A DNA stretch of 64,000 nucleotides, taken from positions 248,001 to 312,000 of the forward strand of contig NZ_JAVJSC010000009.1 of assembly GCF_040219635.1 (NCBI RefSeq), written 5' to 3'. The notes below the pieces were generated by a model, which did no database searches, was not told where the DNA came from, and saw nothing but the letters and a program-made list of their open reading frames with translations. A program made the translations under genes and the position numbers. The stretch is from Pyruvatibacter sp. (GTDB lineage Bacteria > Pseudomonadota > Alphaproteobacteria > CGMCC-115125). Shown here one piece after another: positions 53,645 to 64,000 of the stretch. How positions within the stretch are numbered: the first letter of the stretch is position 1; each line of letters starts with the position of its first letter.

Positions 53645-54579
53645 GCCCCCGCCTCCCGGCCAACGCGCTTGATTTCCCATTGCAAATCAATGCCGCTTGT
53701 CATTTTCACCTGCGCGCGAACCTCTTCGCCCAACCCTTCAAGGTCTGTTGCTGTCGCGTTGCCGGTATTGATCAGAAAATTGCAATGCTGCTCAGAGACC
53801 TGCGCCCCGCCACGGACCCGACCACGGCAGCCCGCAGCATCAATCAGCTTCCATGCCTTGGGACCATTAGGATCAGTGCCGCCGGGATTCTTGAAGGTGG
53901 AACCGCCGGTACGACTTTTAATCGGCTGGCTATCCTCACGCGATGACGTGATGTCATTCATGCGCGCTTCAATTTCATCCCGCTCACCGGGTCCCGCCTG
54001 AAACAGCGCCGACACAAAAATCAGATCATCGGACACATTGCTGTGACGATACGAATATCCGAAATCGGCATTGCTGAGGATCACGCGGTCGCCCGCACGC
54101 GTTACCGCCTGCGCCTCGACCAACACATCTTTCGTTTCGCGGCCATATGCACCCGCATTCATCCGCAGCGCGCCACCAAGCGCACCGGGAATGCCGCGAT
54201 AAAACTCAAGACCCGACAGCCCCGCATCAAGCGCTGCTTTGGAAAGCATGACGTCAGGCACGGCACAGCCGGCACGCATCTGTGTATCGCCAACCTGCTC
54301 AATTGCTGTGAAGCCTGAGCCAAGCCGGATCACGACCCCGGCAATACCACCGTCGCGCACCAGCAGGTTTGACCCCACGCCCACTACTAAAACCGGCACG
54401 TCCGCCGGGCAGCCTGCGAGAAAAGTCGCAAGATCATCCGCATCCCTGGGCACAAATAAAACGTCTGCTGGTCCGCCCACGCGAAACCATGTAAGCGGTG
54501 CCATTGCAGCGTTCTCCTTGTAGGAGCCACGCACGACGGGCAGTCGGTCGATCAGCGGGGATGTGGCCGCAGCCTGCAT
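53641..54579 (-). CDS. murB: UDP-N-acetylenolpyruvoylglucosamine reductase
   Basis: A 312-residue FAD enzyme that reduces enolpyruvyl-UDP-GlcNAc to UDP-MurNAc. FAD-binding segments are VGVGSNLLVRDGGIAGVVI and GIPGALGGALRMNAGAYG. The catalytic serine lies in GGSTFKNPGGTDP, and the C-terminal block is EVRAQVKMTSGIDLQWEIKRVG. It is a type II MurB, lacking the extra loop of E. coli. The ATG overlaps the murC stop by 1 nt (TAATG), with GGGGGA about 8 nt upstream. Confidence 0.97.
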   Translation of the reverse strand: MQAAATSPLIDRLPVVRGSYKENAAMAPLTWFRVGGPADVLFVPRDADDLATFLAGCPADVPVLVVGVGSNLLVRDGGIAGVVIRLGSGFTAIEQVGDTQMRAGCAVPDVMLSKAALDAGLSGLEFYRGIPGALGGALRMNAGAYGRETKDVLVEAQAVTRAGDRVILSNADFGYSYRHSNVSDDLIFVSALFQAGPGERDEIEARMNDITSSREDSQPIKSRTGGSTFKNPGGTDPNGPKAWKLIDAAGCRGRVRGGAQVSEQHCNFLINTGNATATDLEGLGEEVRAQVKMTSGIDLQWEIKRVGREAGA

Positions 54580-56066
54580 TACGCGCGTCCCCCAAGCCCG
54601 TCGAGTTGCGCGGGAAGTTCGTTGGCCCACTGGGTAATGTTGCCCGCCCCCAAAAACACAACCATGTCGCCATCTTGCGCCGTGCCGGCAATGAGACCCG
54701 CAAGGTCATCCGGCGACGAAAGCGTACTGGCATTTTTGTGGCCGTGATCGATCAGGCCTTGTGTCAATGACAAAGCCGAGAAACCTTCAATAGGCTTCTC
54801 CCCGGCCGGATAGACGTCCGCTACCAGCACCTGGTCCGCATCGTTGAAGCACGAACAGAACCCCTCAAATAAGTCACGCAGGCGCGTATAGCGATGTGGT
54901 TGCACAACGGCGATGATGCGACCTTTTGCAGCCGACCGCGCGGCAGCCAGCACAGCCGATATTTCTACCGGGTGATGGCCGTAGTCGTCATAGATCGACA
55001 CACCGTTCCACGTGCCCGTCAGCGTAAAGCGCCGCTTGACACCGCCAAACCGCGCCAGCCCGGCAATGATCTTGTCATCGGGCACACCCATCTCTCGCGC
55101 CACGGTAATGGCGGCAGCGGAGTTCAGGACATTGTGCTTACCTGGCATTGGCAGGGCCAAACCATCAATACGCCGACTGTCGCCCTTAACCCGGTCGCTC
55201 AATTCAACTGAAAAAACAGATCGTCCCTCGACAAAATCAAGGTTTGTAACACGCACGTCAGCTTGCGGGCTGGTGCCATAGGTCACCACCCGCCTGTCAC
55301 GCACACGCCCCAGCAGCGCCTGCACTTCGGGATGGTCGATGCACAACACTGCAAACCCGTAAAACGGCACCTGCTCCACAAAAGACCGAAACGCCTCGCG
55401 CAACGTGTCAAAGTCCCCATAGTGATCGAGATGTTCAGGGTCGATATTGGTCACGACCGCCACCGTGGACGGCAACTTGATGAACGTGCCGTCAGACTCA
55501 TCCGCCTCCACCACCATCCACTCACCCTGCCCCAGATAGGCATTGGTGCCGTGCGCATTGATGATGCCGCCGTTGATGACGGTAGGGTCAAACCCCGCCG
55601 TATCCAGCAATGCCGAAACAAGCGACGTTGTGGTGGTTTTACCGTGGGTGCCCGCAATGGCGACGCAGCTTTTAAGCCGCATCAGCTCTGCCAGCATATC
55701 CGCCCGCCGCACAACCGGCAGCTTGGCCTCGCGGGCAGCTACCACTTCGGCGTTGTCGTCCTTCACCGCCGATGAAATGACAATGCACGCAGCGCCTTCA
55801 AGGTTCTCAGCGCGCTGGCCGATAAACACATGAATACCAAGATCACGCAGCCGTTTGACGTTGGCGTTATCTGCAAGATCAGAGCCCTGCACCCGGTAGC
55901 CAAGATTGTGCATCACCTCGGCAATTCCGCTCATGCCAATGCCGCCAATACCGGCAAAATGAATAATGCCGAAGCTCCGTGCCAGATCGCTGCCAGTTGC
56001 ACCGGGATCTGGTGCGCCGGGATTTGGGGCGCCGGAATATGGGGCGTTGATGTCTGTCGTACTCAC
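54579..56066 (-). CDS. murC: UDP-N-acetylmuramate-L-alanine ligase
   Basis: A 495-residue Mur ligase that adds L-Ala to UDP-MurNAc. The N-terminal Rossmann motif is HFAGIGGIGMSGIAEVM, the ATP loop AGTHGKTTTTSLVSALL, then EADESDGTF and the DYGHHPVEI signature. The first ~28 residues hold a Gly/Ala/Pro triplet repeat (GAPNPGAPDPGATG) before the conserved domain, encoded by an imperfect 15-bp repeat. The start is GTG, overlapping the murG stop (GTGA). Confidence 0.97.
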   Translation of the reverse strand: MSTTDINAPYSGAPNPGAPDPGATGSDLARSFGIIHFAGIGGIGMSGIAEVMHNLGYRVQGSDLADNANVKRLRDLGIHVFIGQRAENLEGAACIVISSAVKDDNAEVVAAREAKLPVVRRADMLAELMRLKSCVAIAGTHGKTTTTSLVSALLDTAGFDPTVINGGIINAHGTNAYLGQGEWMVVEADESDGTFIKLPSTVAVVTNIDPEHLDHYGDFDTLREAFRSFVEQVPFYGFAVLCIDHPEVQALLGRVRDRRVVTYGTSPQADVRVTNLDFVEGRSVFSVELSDRVKGDSRRIDGLALPMPGKHNVLNSAAAITVAREMGVPDDKIIAGLARFGGVKRRFTLTGTWNGVSIYDDYGHHPVEISAVLAAARSAAKGRIIAVVQPHRYTRLRDLFEGFCSCFNDADQVLVADVYPAGEKPIEGFSALSLTQGLIDHGHKNASTLSSPDDLAGLIAGTAQDGDMVVFLGAGNITQWANELPAQLDGLGGRA

Positions 56067-57169
56067 CCGATGTCACTTTCCAAGGCAAGTGCCTCTACCA
56101 TGTCTGCCAGACGCGCTGCCGCATCGCGGCGCGCTACTTTTTTTGCTGCCGCGGCTGCCTCAGCAAGTGTTTGCGGATCAGCCATCAGCGATACAAGTTT
56201 CGCCGTGAGGGCATCCGGCGTGAACTCCGGCTGCGGTATCAGCCAACCGCCGCCTGCTTCGCTCAACACGTGCGCGTTCGCCAACTGATCCTGGTCAATC
56301 GCGTGGGGCAGCGGCACCAGAATTGCGGGGCGTCCGACAACGGCAAGCTCGGTGACGGTTGATGCTCCCGCCCGCGCGACAACCAAGTGTGCATTTGCAA
56401 TACGTTCATGCATATCCTCAAAGAACGGCGCAACATCGACACTGATACCGGCCTGATGATAAACCGCCTCGACCCGACTCACATCTTCGGGCCGCGCCTG
56501 CTGCACCACGCGCAACCTGGCCCGCGCATCTGGCGGAAGCTGGGCAAGTGCAAGTGGTGCCACATCGCTCATCACGCGCGCACCCTGACTGCCGCCAAAC
56601 ACCAGCAGGTTGAACGGCGCATCTTTAGTGCTGGGGACATACGGACGGTCCGCGACAGCAACAATCTGGTCGCGCACCGGATTGCCGGTTACCGTCATGC
56701 GCGGCACATCAGAAGCAGCAAGATATTTCGGCGCTTCAAACGTCGATGCAATGCCCGTGACCCGCGGCGCCATCAAGCGGTTGACGCGCCCCAGCACGGC
56801 ATTTTGCTCATGAATAACAGTCGGGATTTTGCGCAGCAAGGCTGCAACAAGCGGCGGCAATGTCGGGTAGCCACCAAAGCCAACCACAAGACGCGCATCC
56901 AGCCCCACCAGCACTTTGCGCGCGGCCAGAATACCCAACAGGATCGGTAAGGCGGCACGGGCCATGCCCAGAACACCGCCGCCGGACGGCGTTGCGGAAG
57001 GGACAGCAAACACCTCCGTGTCGGGAAAGCGCAGATCAACACCCGCAACGCGCTCATCCGTGATGACCGCCACGCGAATGCCACGACGCCCAAGCTCCTG
57101 CGCCAGCGCCTGGCCCGGAAACAAGTGCCCGCCGGTGCCCCCGGCTGCAATGACAACGGGACCGGTCAT
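56063..57169 (-). CDS. murG: MurG lipid II-forming GlcNAc transferase
   Basis: A 368-residue peripheral membrane GT-B glycosyltransferase that converts lipid I to lipid II. The first loop is IAAGGTGGHLFPGQALAQEL, the second VFGGSQGARVMSDVAP, and the donor-binding helix is in ARAGASTVTELAVVGRPAILVP with HAIDQDQLANA. The ATG overlaps the ftsW stop (ATGA); the frame is open ~80 codons upstream within ftsW but is not coding there. Confidence 0.97.
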   Translation of the reverse strand: MTGPVVIAAGGTGGHLFPGQALAQELGRRGIRVAVITDERVAGVDLRFPDTEVFAVPSATPSGGGVLGMARAALPILLGILAARKVLVGLDARLVVGFGGYPTLPPLVAALLRKIPTVIHEQNAVLGRVNRLMAPRVTGIASTFEAPKYLAASDVPRMTVTGNPVRDQIVAVADRPYVPSTKDAPFNLLVFGGSQGARVMSDVAPLALAQLPPDARARLRVVQQARPEDVSRVEAVYHQAGISVDVAPFFEDMHERIANAHLVVARAGASTVTELAVVGRPAILVPLPHAIDQDQLANAHVLSEAGGGWLIPQPEFTPDALTAKLVSLMADPQTLAEAAAAAKKVARRDAAARLADMVEALALESDIG

Positions 57170-58343
57170 GTCACCTCTCCCGCCAGCAGCGGCACCCGCA
57201 CCACAGGGGCCTTGCGCACCGCATAGCCCACCTGCCCGCTCACTCTCTTGCGGGTCAGTGCCAGCAACATTCCCATGGCTATTGCCAGAGCCATTAACGA
57301 TGAGCCGCCGTAGGAAATGAATGGCAGCGTCATGCCTTTGGCTGGCAGCAGATTGAGATTGACGCCCAGATTGATGATCGACTGAATGCCAAACAGCACC
57401 GCCAGCCCACACGCTGCAAGCTGCACAAACCTGTCGCTCTCACCCATGACACGGGCAAACGCACGCAACACCACAAAACCAAAAATCATCAGCACAAGCA
57501 GACAGACCAGCGCGCCGAACTCTTCTGCGGCAACCGCATAAATATAGTCCGTATGCGCATCAGGCAGCACGCGCTTCACCGTGCCCTCACCTGGCCCCAT
57601 ACCCAAAAAGCCGCCGCGTGAGAACGCATCAAGTGCTGTATCAACCTGATAGGTGTCGCCGGATGCGGGGTCGAGGAAGCGATCAATACGACTGGCCACA
57701 TGGGGCATCATGACATAGGCACCATAGGCCCCTACAGCCGACAGGCCTGCCAGCAGCACTATCCAGAACCAGGGAATGCCCGCCAGAAAAAACAGAGCCA
57801 CCCAAGCGCCGGTCATCAGCAGCGCCTGACCAAAATCAGGCTGCAAAATCAGCACGCCAACCATCGCCATCCACAAGGCAGCCGCAATCGTGTTGCCGGG
57901 AATAGCTGAGGTTCTGGTGCCGCCTTCGGCAAACATCCACGCGCAGACAACAACAAAGCCCGCTTTCACGAACTCCGACGGCTGGATCGACAACGACCCG
58001 ACATGCAGCCAGCGGGTAGCCCCTTTTATTTCAGGCCCAAAAAATAATGTCAGCACCATCAGTCCGAATGAGCTCGCCAGCATCAGGCAGGCCAACCGCC
58101 GCACACCGCGCGGACTGAGCAGCGATACACCAAACATCAGCAATAGCGCCGGACCCAGATACACCAGATGGCGATAGAAGAAATGATACGGGTCAAGGCC
58201 AAGCCTCGTGGCAACAGCAGGACTTGCAGCCAGCGACATAACCGTGCCCAGCCCAAGCAAAAGCACCAGCGCTCCAAGCGTCCAGCGGTCTACCGTCCAC
58301 CACCATTGGCCAACAGCGCTGCGGTCAGTGCGGGCGAGCGTGA

Positions 58344-58347
<4 letters not shown>
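57166..58347 (-). CDS. ftsW: FtsW, septal SEDS peptidoglycan polymerase
   Basis: A 393-residue protein with ten transmembrane helices that polymerises lipid II with FtsI. SEDS signatures are GATRWLHVGSLSIQPSEFVK and GLGPGEGTVK-type GMGPGEGTVKRVLPDAHTD, with the catalytic-region Asp in the DAHTDYIYAV loop, and LPAKGMTLPFISYGGSS near the C-terminus. Position between murD and murG identifies it as FtsW rather than RodA. The ATG overlaps the murD stop (ATGA). Confidence 0.97.
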
Positions 58348-59789
<1,442 letters not shown>

Positions 59790-59814
59790 GATGTGTGCTT
59801 CAAAGCAGCCTTTG

Positions 59815-60903
59815 CTAGCGCAGCTTGAGGGTGGACAGACCAATCATCGCCAGAATGATGGCGATGATCCAAAACCGGATAACGATGGTGGGTTCAGCCC
59901 AGCCAAGCTGCTCGAAATGATGATGGATAGGCGCCATCTTGAACACGCGTTTGCCGGTCAGCTTGAAAGACGCTACCTGCACGATGACCGACAGCGCCTC
60001 GACAACAAACAGCCCGCCGATGATCACCAGCACCAGTTCGTGCTTGGTTGCCACCGCCATAGCCCCGATCGCCCCGCCCAGCGCCAGCGACCCCGTATCC
60101 CCCATGAACACCATGGCAGGCGGAGCGTTGAACCACAGGAACCCAAGTCCGGCACCCAGAATGGCACCGCAGATAATCGCCAACTCACCCGTACCGAGGA
60201 TGAAATGTATCTGCAGATAGTCCGCAAAAACTGCATTGCCGATGAGATACGCAATCAGCCCGAAGCTCGCTGCCGCAATCATTACCGGCACAATCGCCAG
60301 CCCATCCAGACCATCCGTCAGGTTGACGGCGTTGGACGCGCCTACAATCACCAGCCCGCCGAACACAATGTAAAAGAGGCCAAGCTGCAGCAGCACATCC
60401 TTGAACACAGGCACAGCTAAAGCACCGCTCATTTGCGGCGATGACAACTGCATCAGGAACCAGATGGCAATGAAGGCGATCACAAACTCGATGCCAAGGC
60501 GCATCCGCCCGGAAATGCCGTCATGGCTTGCCCGTGTAACCTTGCGATAGTCATCAGCAAAGCCAACCAGACCAAAGCCGACCGTCACACCCAGAACAAC
60601 CCACACATAGCCGTTGGTAAGATCAGCCCACAGCAGCGTGGCCACAACAATCGAGATCAGAATAAGACCGCCACCCATGGTGGGTGTGCCCGCCTTTGCA
60701 ACAATGTGGCTCTGCGGGCCATCCTCGCGAATGGGCTGACCTTCTTTCTGCTTTCTCTTGAGCCAGCGAATGAACGACGGCCCAAGGACAAAAGCCACGA
60801 GCAGCGCCGTCAGCGTCGCGCCGCCGGTGCGGAACGTGATGTAGCGAAACACATTGAACAGCGACACCTGATCGGCCATGTCGGCAAAGAGAAAGTGAAG
60901 CAT
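59815..60903 (-). CDS. mraY: Phospho-MurNAc-pentapeptide translocase
   Basis: A 362-residue enzyme with ten transmembrane helices that moves phospho-MurNAc-pentapeptide to undecaprenyl phosphate, giving lipid I. Signature loops are AGTPTMGG, the aspartate pair in GFADDYRKV, NAVNLTDGLDGLA, FMGDTGSLALGG and the HHHFE motif APIHHHFEQLGW. The length is the same as E. coli MraY (360). The ATG overlaps the murF stop by 1 nt (TGATG). Confidence 0.98.
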   Translation of the reverse strand: MLHFLFADMADQVSLFNVFRYITFRTGGATLTALLVAFVLGPSFIRWLKRKQKEGQPIREDGPQSHIVAKAGTPTMGGGLILISIVVATLLWADLTNGYVWVVLGVTVGFGLVGFADDYRKVTRASHDGISGRMRLGIEFVIAFIAIWFLMQLSSPQMSGALAVPVFKDVLLQLGLFYIVFGGLVIVGASNAVNLTDGLDGLAIVPVMIAAASFGLIAYLIGNAVFADYLQIHFILGTGELAIICGAILGAGLGFLWFNAPPAMVFMGDTGSLALGGAIGAMAVATKHELVLVIIGGLFVVEALSVIVQVASFKLTGKRVFKMAPIHHHFEQLGWAEPTIVIRFWIIAIILAMIGLSTLKLR

Positions 60904-62351
60904 CAGACAGGCTCCTGTTCTTCTTGTGGTGTGACAGTCACGGGCGTGCCCATGTTTTTGAGTGCAGTCACAACCTGGGCCATTCGGCTGCCCAGTGAGC
61001 CTTTGACCATCACCACATCGCCGGGTGCAATTTCTTCCACAACACGCGGGGCAAGTTCGGCGGAGGTATCGGCATAAGCACCGCGCACCCGCTGCGGCAA
61101 GGCATCCCAGAGGTTTTCCATCAGCGGCCCGCAGGCAAAAACAAGGTCAACGTCTGCTGCAAGGATCGGCTCTTTCAGACCCGCATGTCCCGCGCGGGCA
61201 TGATCGCCCAGCTCCAGCATGTCACCGACAACAGCAATACGCCTGCCATGCGGGCCGGGCGGTGTATTGCCCAGCGCCTGCATCACCGCAGCCATTGAAG
61301 TGGGGTTCGCGTTGTAGCTTTCATCAATCATCAGGAATGAACCGCCACCAAGCGCGATCTCAATTCGGCTGCCCCGACCTGCGGGCGGCTCCAGACCTGC
61401 CAATGCCAGACCAGCCAGCGCCAGATCAGCACCAAGGGCGTTGACACAGGCCAGCATCGCCAGCGAGTTCATCACGATGTGCTCGCCCGGCACGCCCAGC
61501 TTGTAGGTGATGTCATGCCCGCAAATGGTCGCGGTGACATACGACGCATCTGCCCGAAGCGACATACGTTCGATGCGGGCATCCGCCAGTTCACTATGCC
61601 CAAAGCCCACAATGTTGCCCGCTCCGCAAAGGCCAGCCCGCGCCTTCAACCGCTCAAAATGCACATTGTCGCGGTTGAGAATAGCCGTGCCACCCGCCTG
61701 CAGGCCCTCAAATATTTCGCCCTTGGCATCGGCAATATCTTCAACCGCGTTGAAGTTCTCGATATGAACGGCTTCTACGGTGGTAACGATTGCGGCTTCC
61801 GGCTGAACCATGCGCGTTAACGGCGCAATCTCGTTTGCGTGGTTCATGCCTATTTCAAAAACACCAAACTGAGCATCAGCAGGCATTCGTGCCAGCGTCA
61901 GCGGTACGCCAATGTGATTGTTGTAGGACGCAGCGGATGCATGGGTTATGCCCTGCCCTTCGAGAATATGGCGCAGTCCTTCCTTGGTGCCGGTCTTGCC
62001 AACAGACCCAGTCACGGCACAGATGCGCGCGTCGCTGCGCGCGCGCGCGGCAATGCCCAACCGCTCAAGAGCACGCAACGTGTTATCAACCATCAAAACC
62101 GATGAGGTATCCGCAAGGTCGGCAATCGCACGCGATACCACAACGCACGCAGCACCCTTCTTGAGAGCCTGCGCTACATAGTCGTGACCATCCGCACCAT
62201 CTCCCTCAAGTGCAAAAAACATGTCGCCCGGCTGTAAGGTGCGCGTATCAATGGACACACCATGCGCCTGCCAGTCGGCGGCACCCGTCGCTGTAGCATT
62301 CATGGCCACCACAGCATCGGCAGACCGCCACAAAGGTATGGGAGTGGCCAT
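60903..62351 (-). CDS. murF: UDP-MurNAc-tripeptide-D-Ala-D-Ala ligase
   Basis: A 482-residue Mur ligase adding D-Ala-D-Ala. The N-terminal domain contains VSIDTRTLQPGDMFFALEG, the ATP loop VTGSVGKTGTKEGLRHIL, then ASYNNHIGVPLTLAR, FEIGMNHANEIAPL and IDESYNANPTSMAA. The ATG at 62351 has GGGGGG about 8 nt upstream and lies 1 nt after the murE stop. It is downstream of murE and overlaps mraY. Confidence 0.97.
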   Translation of the reverse strand: MATPIPLWRSADAVVAMNATATGAADWQAHGVSIDTRTLQPGDMFFALEGDGADGHDYVAQALKKGAACVVVSRAIADLADTSSVLMVDNTLRALERLGIAARARSDARICAVTGSVGKTGTKEGLRHILEGQGITHASAASYNNHIGVPLTLARMPADAQFGVFEIGMNHANEIAPLTRMVQPEAAIVTTVEAVHIENFNAVEDIADAKGEIFEGLQAGGTAILNRDNVHFERLKARAGLCGAGNIVGFGHSELADARIERMSLRADASYVTATICGHDITYKLGVPGEHIVMNSLAMLACVNALGADLALAGLALAGLEPPAGRGSRIEIALGGGSFLMIDESYNANPTSMAAVMQALGNTPPGPHGRRIAVVGDMLELGDHARAGHAGLKEPILAADVDLVFACGPLMENLWDALPQRVRGAYADTSAELAPRVVEEIAPGDVVMVKGSLGSRMAQVVTALKNMGTPVTVTPQEEQEPV

Positions 62352-62352
62352 G

Positions 62353-63819
62353 CTAAGCACCCCCCGCTGCATCATTAAGCGCAGCCTTCACATATGCGCG
62401 GTCATCAAACGGGTGAACCTCATCACCAATAATCTGGCCTGTTTCATGGCCCTTTCCCGCGACAAGCAACAGGTCGCCCGCGCCAAGCCCCTCAAGGCCC
62501 GCATGAATCGCCGATGCGCGGTCACCAATTTCCAGCGCACCCGCCGCACCGGCCAGTATGGCTGCACGAATGGCAAATGCATCCTCCGTACGCGGATTAT
62601 CATCCGTGACAATCGCTTTGTCCGCCAATCGGACCGCAATCTCGCCCATTTGCGGACGCTTGCCCGCATCGCGGTCGCCGCCGCAGCCAAATACAACCAC
62701 CAGCCGCCCGGTCGTATGTGGGCGCAGAGCGGCAAGGGCGGTCTCCAGGGCATCCGGCGTATGCGCATAATCAACATAAGCCACAGCGCCCGATGCAGAC
62801 GTCCCCATCATTTCAAGACGCCCCGCAGCGCCCTCCAGAGCGCCAAGCGCTGCCAGCGTCCGGTGAACATCAGCCCCACCGGCGATCACAAGCCCTGCCG
62901 CCACCAAGGCGTTTGACGCCTGAAACGCACCGACCAGCGGCAGTGAAATCTGGTGCGTTGTGTCTGCGTGGCGCACCGTCAGCCGCTGGCCATGGGCAGA
63001 TGGCTCAAGCGCTTCAAGTTTCAAAAACTCACCTGAATACCCGACCGACAATACCTTTTGCGCACGCGCCCAGCACACCGCGGCAATTTCCTTGGACAAC
63101 GGCGCGTCAGCGTTAAGCACTGCCGTTCCGCCCGGCGGCAACACTTCGCCAAACAGCCGCATCTTGGCGTAGGCGTAGTCCTCAAATGTGGGGTGATAAT
63201 CCATGTGATCGCGGCTGATATTGGTGAACGCTGCTGCCGCAAGCTCAACACCATCCACCCGGTGCTGCGCCAGGCCATGACTTGAGGTCTCGATCGCAAC
63301 CGCATCAATGCCCATCGCCGCAAGATCACCCAGGGCGCTGTGCAGCGTCACGACATCCGGTGTTGTGTGGCCCAGCGCGCGCGTTTCGTGCTCGGTGATG
63401 ATGCCAAGCGTGCCGATAGAAGCTGCACGCACATCCAGCCGCTGCCATATCTGGCGCACGAACGAGGCCACAGATGTTTTGCCGTTGGTACCCGTCACAG
63501 CCACTGCGATGCGCGGCTGGGCGTGATAAAACTTCGCCGCCGCCAGCGCAAACCGCCGACGGGGGTTCTTGTCCGTAATCAGAGCAATGTTGGGGTGCGT
63601 TTGGGGTGGTCGCGTGCCCGGCGCACACAGAATGGCAATTGCCCCGCGCGCGCACGCATCCGGAATAAAGCGCGCACCATCATCGTGCGTGCCGGCAAAG
63701 GCGGCGAACAAAAAGCCCGGCTTAACCCGGCGGCTATCTTCGGTCAGGCCCGTAATATCAAGCGTGCCCGCACCTTGCGGGATCGACACGCGTTCGCCCA
63801 GTAGATTTGCAAGATCCAT
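62353..63819 (-). CDS. murE: UDP-MurNAc-L-Ala-D-Glu-diaminopimelate ligase
   Basis: A 488-residue Mur ligase adding the third residue. The ATP loop is VTGTNGKTSVASFVRQIW, followed by ETSSHGLAQHRVDGVEL, NISRDHMDYHPT and VDYAHTPDALETAL. The specificity loop reads TDDNPRTED, the DNPR motif of meso-diaminopimelate enzymes rather than the lysine form. GAGGT precedes the ATG. It lies 4 nt after the ftsI stop. Confidence 0.97.
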   Translation of the reverse strand: MDLANLLGERVSIPQGAGTLDITGLTEDSRRVKPGFLFAAFAGTHDDGARFIPDACARGAIAILCAPGTRPPQTHPNIALITDKNPRRRFALAAAKFYHAQPRIAVAVTGTNGKTSVASFVRQIWQRLDVRAASIGTLGIITEHETRALGHTTPDVVTLHSALGDLAAMGIDAVAIETSSHGLAQHRVDGVELAAAAFTNISRDHMDYHPTFEDYAYAKMRLFGEVLPPGGTAVLNADAPLSKEIAAVCWARAQKVLSVGYSGEFLKLEALEPSAHGQRLTVRHADTTHQISLPLVGAFQASNALVAAGLVIAGGADVHRTLAALGALEGAAGRLEMMGTSASGAVAYVDYAHTPDALETALAALRPHTTGRLVVVFGCGGDRDAGKRPQMGEIAVRLADKAIVTDDNPRTEDAFAIRAAILAGAAGALEIGDRASAIHAGLEGLGAGDLLLVAGKGHETGQIIGDEVHPFDDRAYVKAALNDAAGGA

Positions 63820-63823
63820 CGCG

Positions 63824-64000
63824 CTACCTCACCAGCCCGGCTTCGACAATCGCCGGTCCTGGAAGCTGCGACGGTACCGGCCGCACCCCAAGTATCGGCG
63901 CAACACGGCGGATCACCTGCCCGGCAGTGGGGGCCGCGTTCCAGCCTGCAGTCGCATAGCCATATGTCTGTTTGGTGGCATTGGGTTCATCTAGCAGCAC
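63824..64000 (-). CDS. ftsI: FtsI (PBP3), C-terminal end only
   Basis: The last 58 codons of the septal transpeptidase. The sequence LLDEPNATKQTYGYATAGWN, then AAPTAGQVIRRVAPILGVRP, is the typical end of the transpeptidase domain of division-specific class B PBPs. Position directly before murE supports FtsI. The active site and N-terminus lie outside the window. Confidence 0.93.
   Translation of the reverse strand: MLLDEPNATKQTYGYATAGWNAAPTAGQVIRRVAPILGVRPVPSQLPGPAIVEAGLVR

Overview
The window is a 64 kb piece of a chromosome from an alphaproteobacterium, probably of the Hyphomicrobiales/Parvibaculales kind. The evidence is a circularly permuted two-piece tmRNA with a rhizobial-type tag (ANDNYAEARLAA), an alphaproteobacterial SspB beside it, DUF4169 and RHH_4 small proteins near fumC, an hflK-hflC-DUF2065-protease block, ilvBNC in the alpha order, and an even, high-GC base composition. 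I see no phage, insertion sequence, integrase, CRISPR array, tRNA or rRNA. Most genes are recognisable core or common accessory genes. I did not find a convincing undescribed multi-gene system.

Layout. 0-2.4 kb: mreB, mreC and the start of mreD (cell shape, minus strand). 2.5-6.9 kb: leuA with a possible attenuation leader, a LysR regulator and purT. 6.9-10.7 kb: accessory genes, namely an SDR oxidoreductase divergent from an alpha/beta hydrolase over two palindromes, a cation-diffusion facilitator divergent from a MerR regulator with a diagnostic 19-bp-spacer promoter, and an Asp/Glu-racemase-like protein. 10.8-15.3 kb: ilvC, ilvN, ilvB and miaA, with serB divergent from miaA. 16.3-21.8 kb: envelope proteolysis (Do-like protease, DUF2065, HflC, HflK) and a divergent Mrp ATPase. 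21.9-26.0 kb: a small secreted protein, an SMP-30 lactonase, folA and thyA, and a membrane dipeptidase. 26.1-28.9 kb: ssrA, sspB, fumC and an RHH protein. 28.9-42.2 kb: a giant AsmA-family protein, DUF4169, an FAD-linked oxidase, a thioesterase, a pentapeptide-repeat protein, a ClC transporter, UvrD/PcrA, prmA and an Xaa-Pro aminopeptidase. 42.2-64 kb: ligA, recN, bamD and lpxC, then the division and cell-wall cluster ftsZ-ftsA-ftsQ-ddl-murB-murC-murG-ftsW-murD-mraY-murF-murE-ftsI, all on the minus strand with most genes overlapping by 1-13 bases.

How the genes work together. The right third makes lipid II (MurE/F, MraY, MurD, MurG, MurC, MurB, Ddl), builds the septum (FtsI, FtsW, FtsQ, FtsA, FtsZ), commits lipid A synthesis (LpxC) and assembles outer-membrane proteins (BamD). 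Together with MreBCD at the left edge this is nearly the whole envelope-growth programme. The ilv and leu genes cover branched-chain amino acids. tmRNA and SspB form a ribosome-rescue and tagged-protein degradation pair. HflKC and the Do-like protease control membrane and periplasmic protein quality. The most interesting departures are a cysteine-free Mrp, a CDF transporter with non-canonical metal-site residues next to a MerR sensor, a terminator-like hairpin inside ilvBN, the leuA leader, and paired palindromes at the SDR/hydrolase divergent promoter.
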